Positions 60,858-64,000 of a stretch of 64,000 bases of DNA are shown here, piece after piece. The DNA is taken from the NCBI GenBank assembly GCA_009780855.1, contig WQZG01000003.1:1-64000 (forward strand). Reading direction: 5' to 3'. The notes beneath the pieces are model-generated. The model did not search any database and was not told where the DNA came from. It was given only the letters and a program-made list of their open reading frames with translations. Numbering within the stretch: position 1 is the first letter of the stretch; each line of letters opens with the position of its first letter. The position numbers and the translations under genes were made by a program. This stretch comes from Treponema sp. Lineage in GTDB: Bacteria; Spirochaetota; Spirochaetia; Treponematales; Breznakiellaceae.

Positions 60858-61754
60858 ATGTTAAAGACAAACAAAGAATTTTTACCGGTACAGTCGGTTC
60901 AGGGAAAGGTGCATCACCCTACCCTTAAATCCGTTTACAGGCTCGGCAGGGACGGCGACAGCAGAATTCTGGCCGCGACCGGCGGAATCACATACAACGC
61001 AAAAATCGGCGATAATTGCATGAAGTGGGTCTCGGATCACCTGGAGCCTGGGGTTAGCCTGCGCAACGAAAACAAGGAAGAAAACGACGCTATCCAGGCT
61101 TTTGCCTGTATCGGTAATACGGCCATCGTGGTTTCCGGTGAAGCCAAGGGCGCCAAAGGCTATGTTACCGGCAAACACGGCGGCATTGAACACTGCATGA
61201 TTTATTTTCCGGATGAAGCCATTCAGAAAATGTCGATTGAAGATTCAATCCTGATAAGGGCAACGGGCGCAGGTTTACGCGTTGATGGTTTCCCTGATGT
61301 TTTTTGTGAAAGCATCGATCCTGAACTTTTTGACAAGCTTGGCATTACCGAAAAAGACGGCGTGCTGGAAGTGCCGGTAGCTTTTGAGATACCGGCTGTA
61401 CTGATGGGCTCCGGCATCGGATCAAGAACCAGCCACACCGGTGATTACGACATTACAACCGGAGACAGGGACGCTTACAAAAAACTCGGGCTGGAAGATA
61501 TGCGTTTTGGAGATATTGTGCTTTTACAGGACTGTGACAATACATACGGACGCGAGTATGTTAAAGGCGCTGTTTCGATCGGAGTGGTCATCCACGGAGA
61601 CAGCACTATCCAGGGCCACGGTCCAGGTATTACCACGATTATGACCTGTAAAACCGCGAAGATCAGGGGCAAGATTTCCAAAGACGCCAATATCGCTACT
61701 TATTTGCTTAAGGCAAAGAAATCCAAAAAAGACGCGCCCGGAAAAGCGTCATAA
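60858..61754 (+). CDS. DUF4438 protein
   Basis: 298 aa, ATG at 60858 well spaced from AAGGAGA. It has the DUF4438 pattern: KVHHPTLKSVYRLGRDG, GKHGGIEHCMIYFPDE, VLMGSGIGSRTSHTGDYDI and DSTIQGHGPGITTIMT. The domain is known from Thermotoga, Clostridia and spirochaetes and its function is not established. The C-terminus is rich in lysine. It precedes the DUF362 ferredoxin gene by 27 bp and may share its transcript. A TATAAT box lies at 60812-60817. Confidence 0.88.
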   Translation: MLKTNKEFLPVQSVQGKVHHPTLKSVYRLGRDGDSRILAATGGITYNAKIGDNCMKWVSDHLEPGVSLRNENKEENDAIQAFACIGNTAIVVSGEAKGAKGYVTGKHGGIEHCMIYFPDEAIQKMSIEDSILIRATGAGLRVDGFPDVFCESIDPELFDKLGITEKDGVLEVPVAFEIPAVLMGSGIGSRTSHTGDYDITTGDRDAYKKLGLEDMRFGDIVLLQDCDNTYGREYVKGAVSIGVVIHGDSTIQGHGPGITTIMTCKTAKIRGKISKDANIATYLLKAKKSKKDAPGKAS

Positions 61755-61781
61755 AAAATAAAAATACTGATGGAGCGCGGC

Positions 61782-62948
61782 ATGGGTACTGCAAAAGTTT
61801 ATTTTACCGATATGAGGGTTAAAGTGGGCGAGAGCCTTCTGATTAAACTGGACAGGCTGATTCAAAAGGCGGGAATCAAGGAAATTGACTTTAGCCAAAA
61901 ATACACGGCCATAAAACTCCACTTTGGCGAGCCCGGGAACCTTGCGTTTTTGCGGCCAAATTTCGCCAAAACTGTTGCCGATCGTGTTAAAAAATTGGGA
62001 GGAATGCCATTTCTTACCGACTGCAATACCCTCTATGTTGGCCGCCGCAACAACGCGCTCCTTCACCTGGACGCCGCCGCAGAAAACGGTTATTCTCCTT
62101 TGTCTACAGGGTGTCAGAATATTATTGCTGACGGCATCCGCGGTACCGATGATACCGAAGTACCTGTAAACGGCGGCGAGTACTGCAAAACCGCGCACAT
62201 CGGCAAGGCAATTATGGACGCCGATATTTTTATCTCGCTTACCCATTTTAAGGGACATGAAGGCGCCGGATTCGGCGGCGCGCTCAAGAATATCGGCATG
62301 GGCTGCGGAAGCCGCGCTGGCAAAATGATTATGCATAACGACGGCAAGCCTTTTGTAAACCAAAATAAATGCATAGGCTGCAAAATCTGCGCGCGTTTCT
62401 GCGCTCACGGCGCGATCGGTTTCAGTAAAAATAATGAAACAGGCGGAGTCAGGGCTGCTATCGACCACAAAAAATGCACCGGCTGCGGATACTGTATCGG
62501 CGGCTGCGGCCCGAACGCAATTTACCAGAACTGGGACTCCGGCGCCAAAGCGTTATGCTGCAAAATTGCCGAGTACACCAAAGCCGTGCTTGACGGGCGG
62601 CCGAATTTCCATATAAGCGTGGTTACCCAGGTTTCTCCCAACTGTGACTGCCATGACGAAAGCGACGCTGCGATTGTTCCGGATATCGGGATTTTCGCCG
62701 GTTTCGATCCTGTCGCTTTGGACCAGGCCTGCATCGACGCTGTGAACGCCGCGCCGGCAATAACAGCGAGCGCGGTTTTTGACAATAAAAAACCTGCGCC
62801 CAACAAGGTTGACAGCAAGGCTGACAGCGGGAAAGGTCAGGATTATTTTTCAGACATTTATCCTGCAACTGACTGGCGGTATCAGCTCGCCCATGCCGAA
62901 AAAATCGGTCTTGGAACAACCAAATATGAACTTGTTACGGTTAAATAA
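61782..62948 (+). CDS. DUF362 protein with two 4Fe-4S clusters
   Basis: 388 aa from the ATG at 61782, which is better spaced from GGAG than the ATG at 61770. The DUF362 domain (KLHFGEPGNLAFLRPNFAKT; ISLTHFKGHEGAGFGGALKN) surrounds a ferredoxin insert with CIGCKICARFCAHGA and CTGCGYCIGGCGPNA, each C-x2-C-x2-C-x3-C, enough for two 4Fe-4S clusters. It probably transfers electrons to or from an unknown substrate. NKVDSKADSGK near the end is a short in-frame repeat. Confidence 0.9.
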   Translation: MGTAKVYFTDMRVKVGESLLIKLDRLIQKAGIKEIDFSQKYTAIKLHFGEPGNLAFLRPNFAKTVADRVKKLGGMPFLTDCNTLYVGRRNNALLHLDAAAENGYSPLSTGCQNIIADGIRGTDDTEVPVNGGEYCKTAHIGKAIMDADIFISLTHFKGHEGAGFGGALKNIGMGCGSRAGKMIMHNDGKPFVNQNKCIGCKICARFCAHGAIGFSKNNETGGVRAAIDHKKCTGCGYCIGGCGPNAIYQNWDSGAKALCCKIAEYTKAVLDGRPNFHISVVTQVSPNCDCHDESDAAIVPDIGIFAGFDPVALDQACIDAVNAAPAITASAVFDNKKPAPNKVDSKADSGKGQDYFSDIYPATDWRYQLAHAEKIGLGTTKYELVTVK

Positions 62949-62963
62949 AACAGAATTAACCAA

Positions 62964-64000
<1,037 letters not shown>

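Overview
The window looks like chromosomal DNA of a host-associated treponeme (Spirochaetota), probably a gut or termite-gut lineage. Supporting signs are a short archaeal-type PheT, FlgM, a GldA/F/G-like ABC operon ending in a DUF4340 protein, a DUF4438 protein, and large CUT1 sugar-uptake loci whose binding proteins have signal peptides without a lipobox cysteine. Species cannot be fixed from the sequence. Base composition is near 45-50% GC with one clear AT-rich patch at about 39.0-42.9 kb. Typical promoters read TTGACA/TTGACC, 17-18 bp, then TATACT or TATAAT.

Layout. 1-10.9 kb: a cut-off oxidoreductase, purE-purF, an acyl-CoA synthetase with its XRE-cupin regulator, an unknown 544-aa protein, an SGNH hydrolase, a SpoU methyltransferase, a ligand-less iron-ADH homologue behind flgM, and a membrane zinc-ribbon protein. 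10.9-17.4 kb: uptake operon 1 (binding protein, two permeases, heparinase II/III-like protein, creatininase-family hydrolase). 18.8-28.3 kb: an AAA/DUF4143 ATPase, then uptake operon 2 (two permeases, binding protein, two cytoplasmic sulfatases, a GH29 fucosidase), a LacI regulator and a ThuA-like protein. This suggests import followed by intracellular desulfation and defucosylation of a sulfated fucosylated glycan. Neither operon has its own ABC ATPase.

28.3-38.9 kb: an M15 peptidase gene broken by one in-frame TAG, an XRE regulator, ftsH, the Gld-like operon, and a conserved unknown gene paired with a ROK kinase. 38.9-42.9 kb is an accessory patch: MNT/HEPN pair, tRNA-Gly(CCC), two copies of a structured RNA element resembling the HEARO/omega-RNA of IscB transposons but without an IscB gene, two HAD paralogues (one decayed), an AT-rich DJ-1/PfpI gene and gene debris. 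Both RNA elements end with a 17-bp copy of the tRNA 3' end.

43-52 kb: an AddA-type helicase-nuclease, then a four-gene envelope/signalling operon (exported protein, predicted outer-membrane protein, FecR, CHASE2-cyclase). 52-64 kb: pheT, two Gfo/Idh oxidoreductases, a VOC protein, a KamA-family radical SAM enzyme, a Schlafen-type ATPase/regulator, an FAH hydrolase, a second XRE regulator, DUF4438, a DUF362 ferredoxin protein, an RluA-type pseudouridine synthase and the start of a Dam methylase.

The most unusual signals are the stand-alone omega-RNA-like elements tied to a tRNA end, a recurrent leaderless-promoter layout, terminators whose T-tract abuts the next gene's Shine-Dalgarno, a 3 x 33-bp spaced repeat array upstream of uptake operon 2, and many short in-frame tandem duplications in protein linkers.
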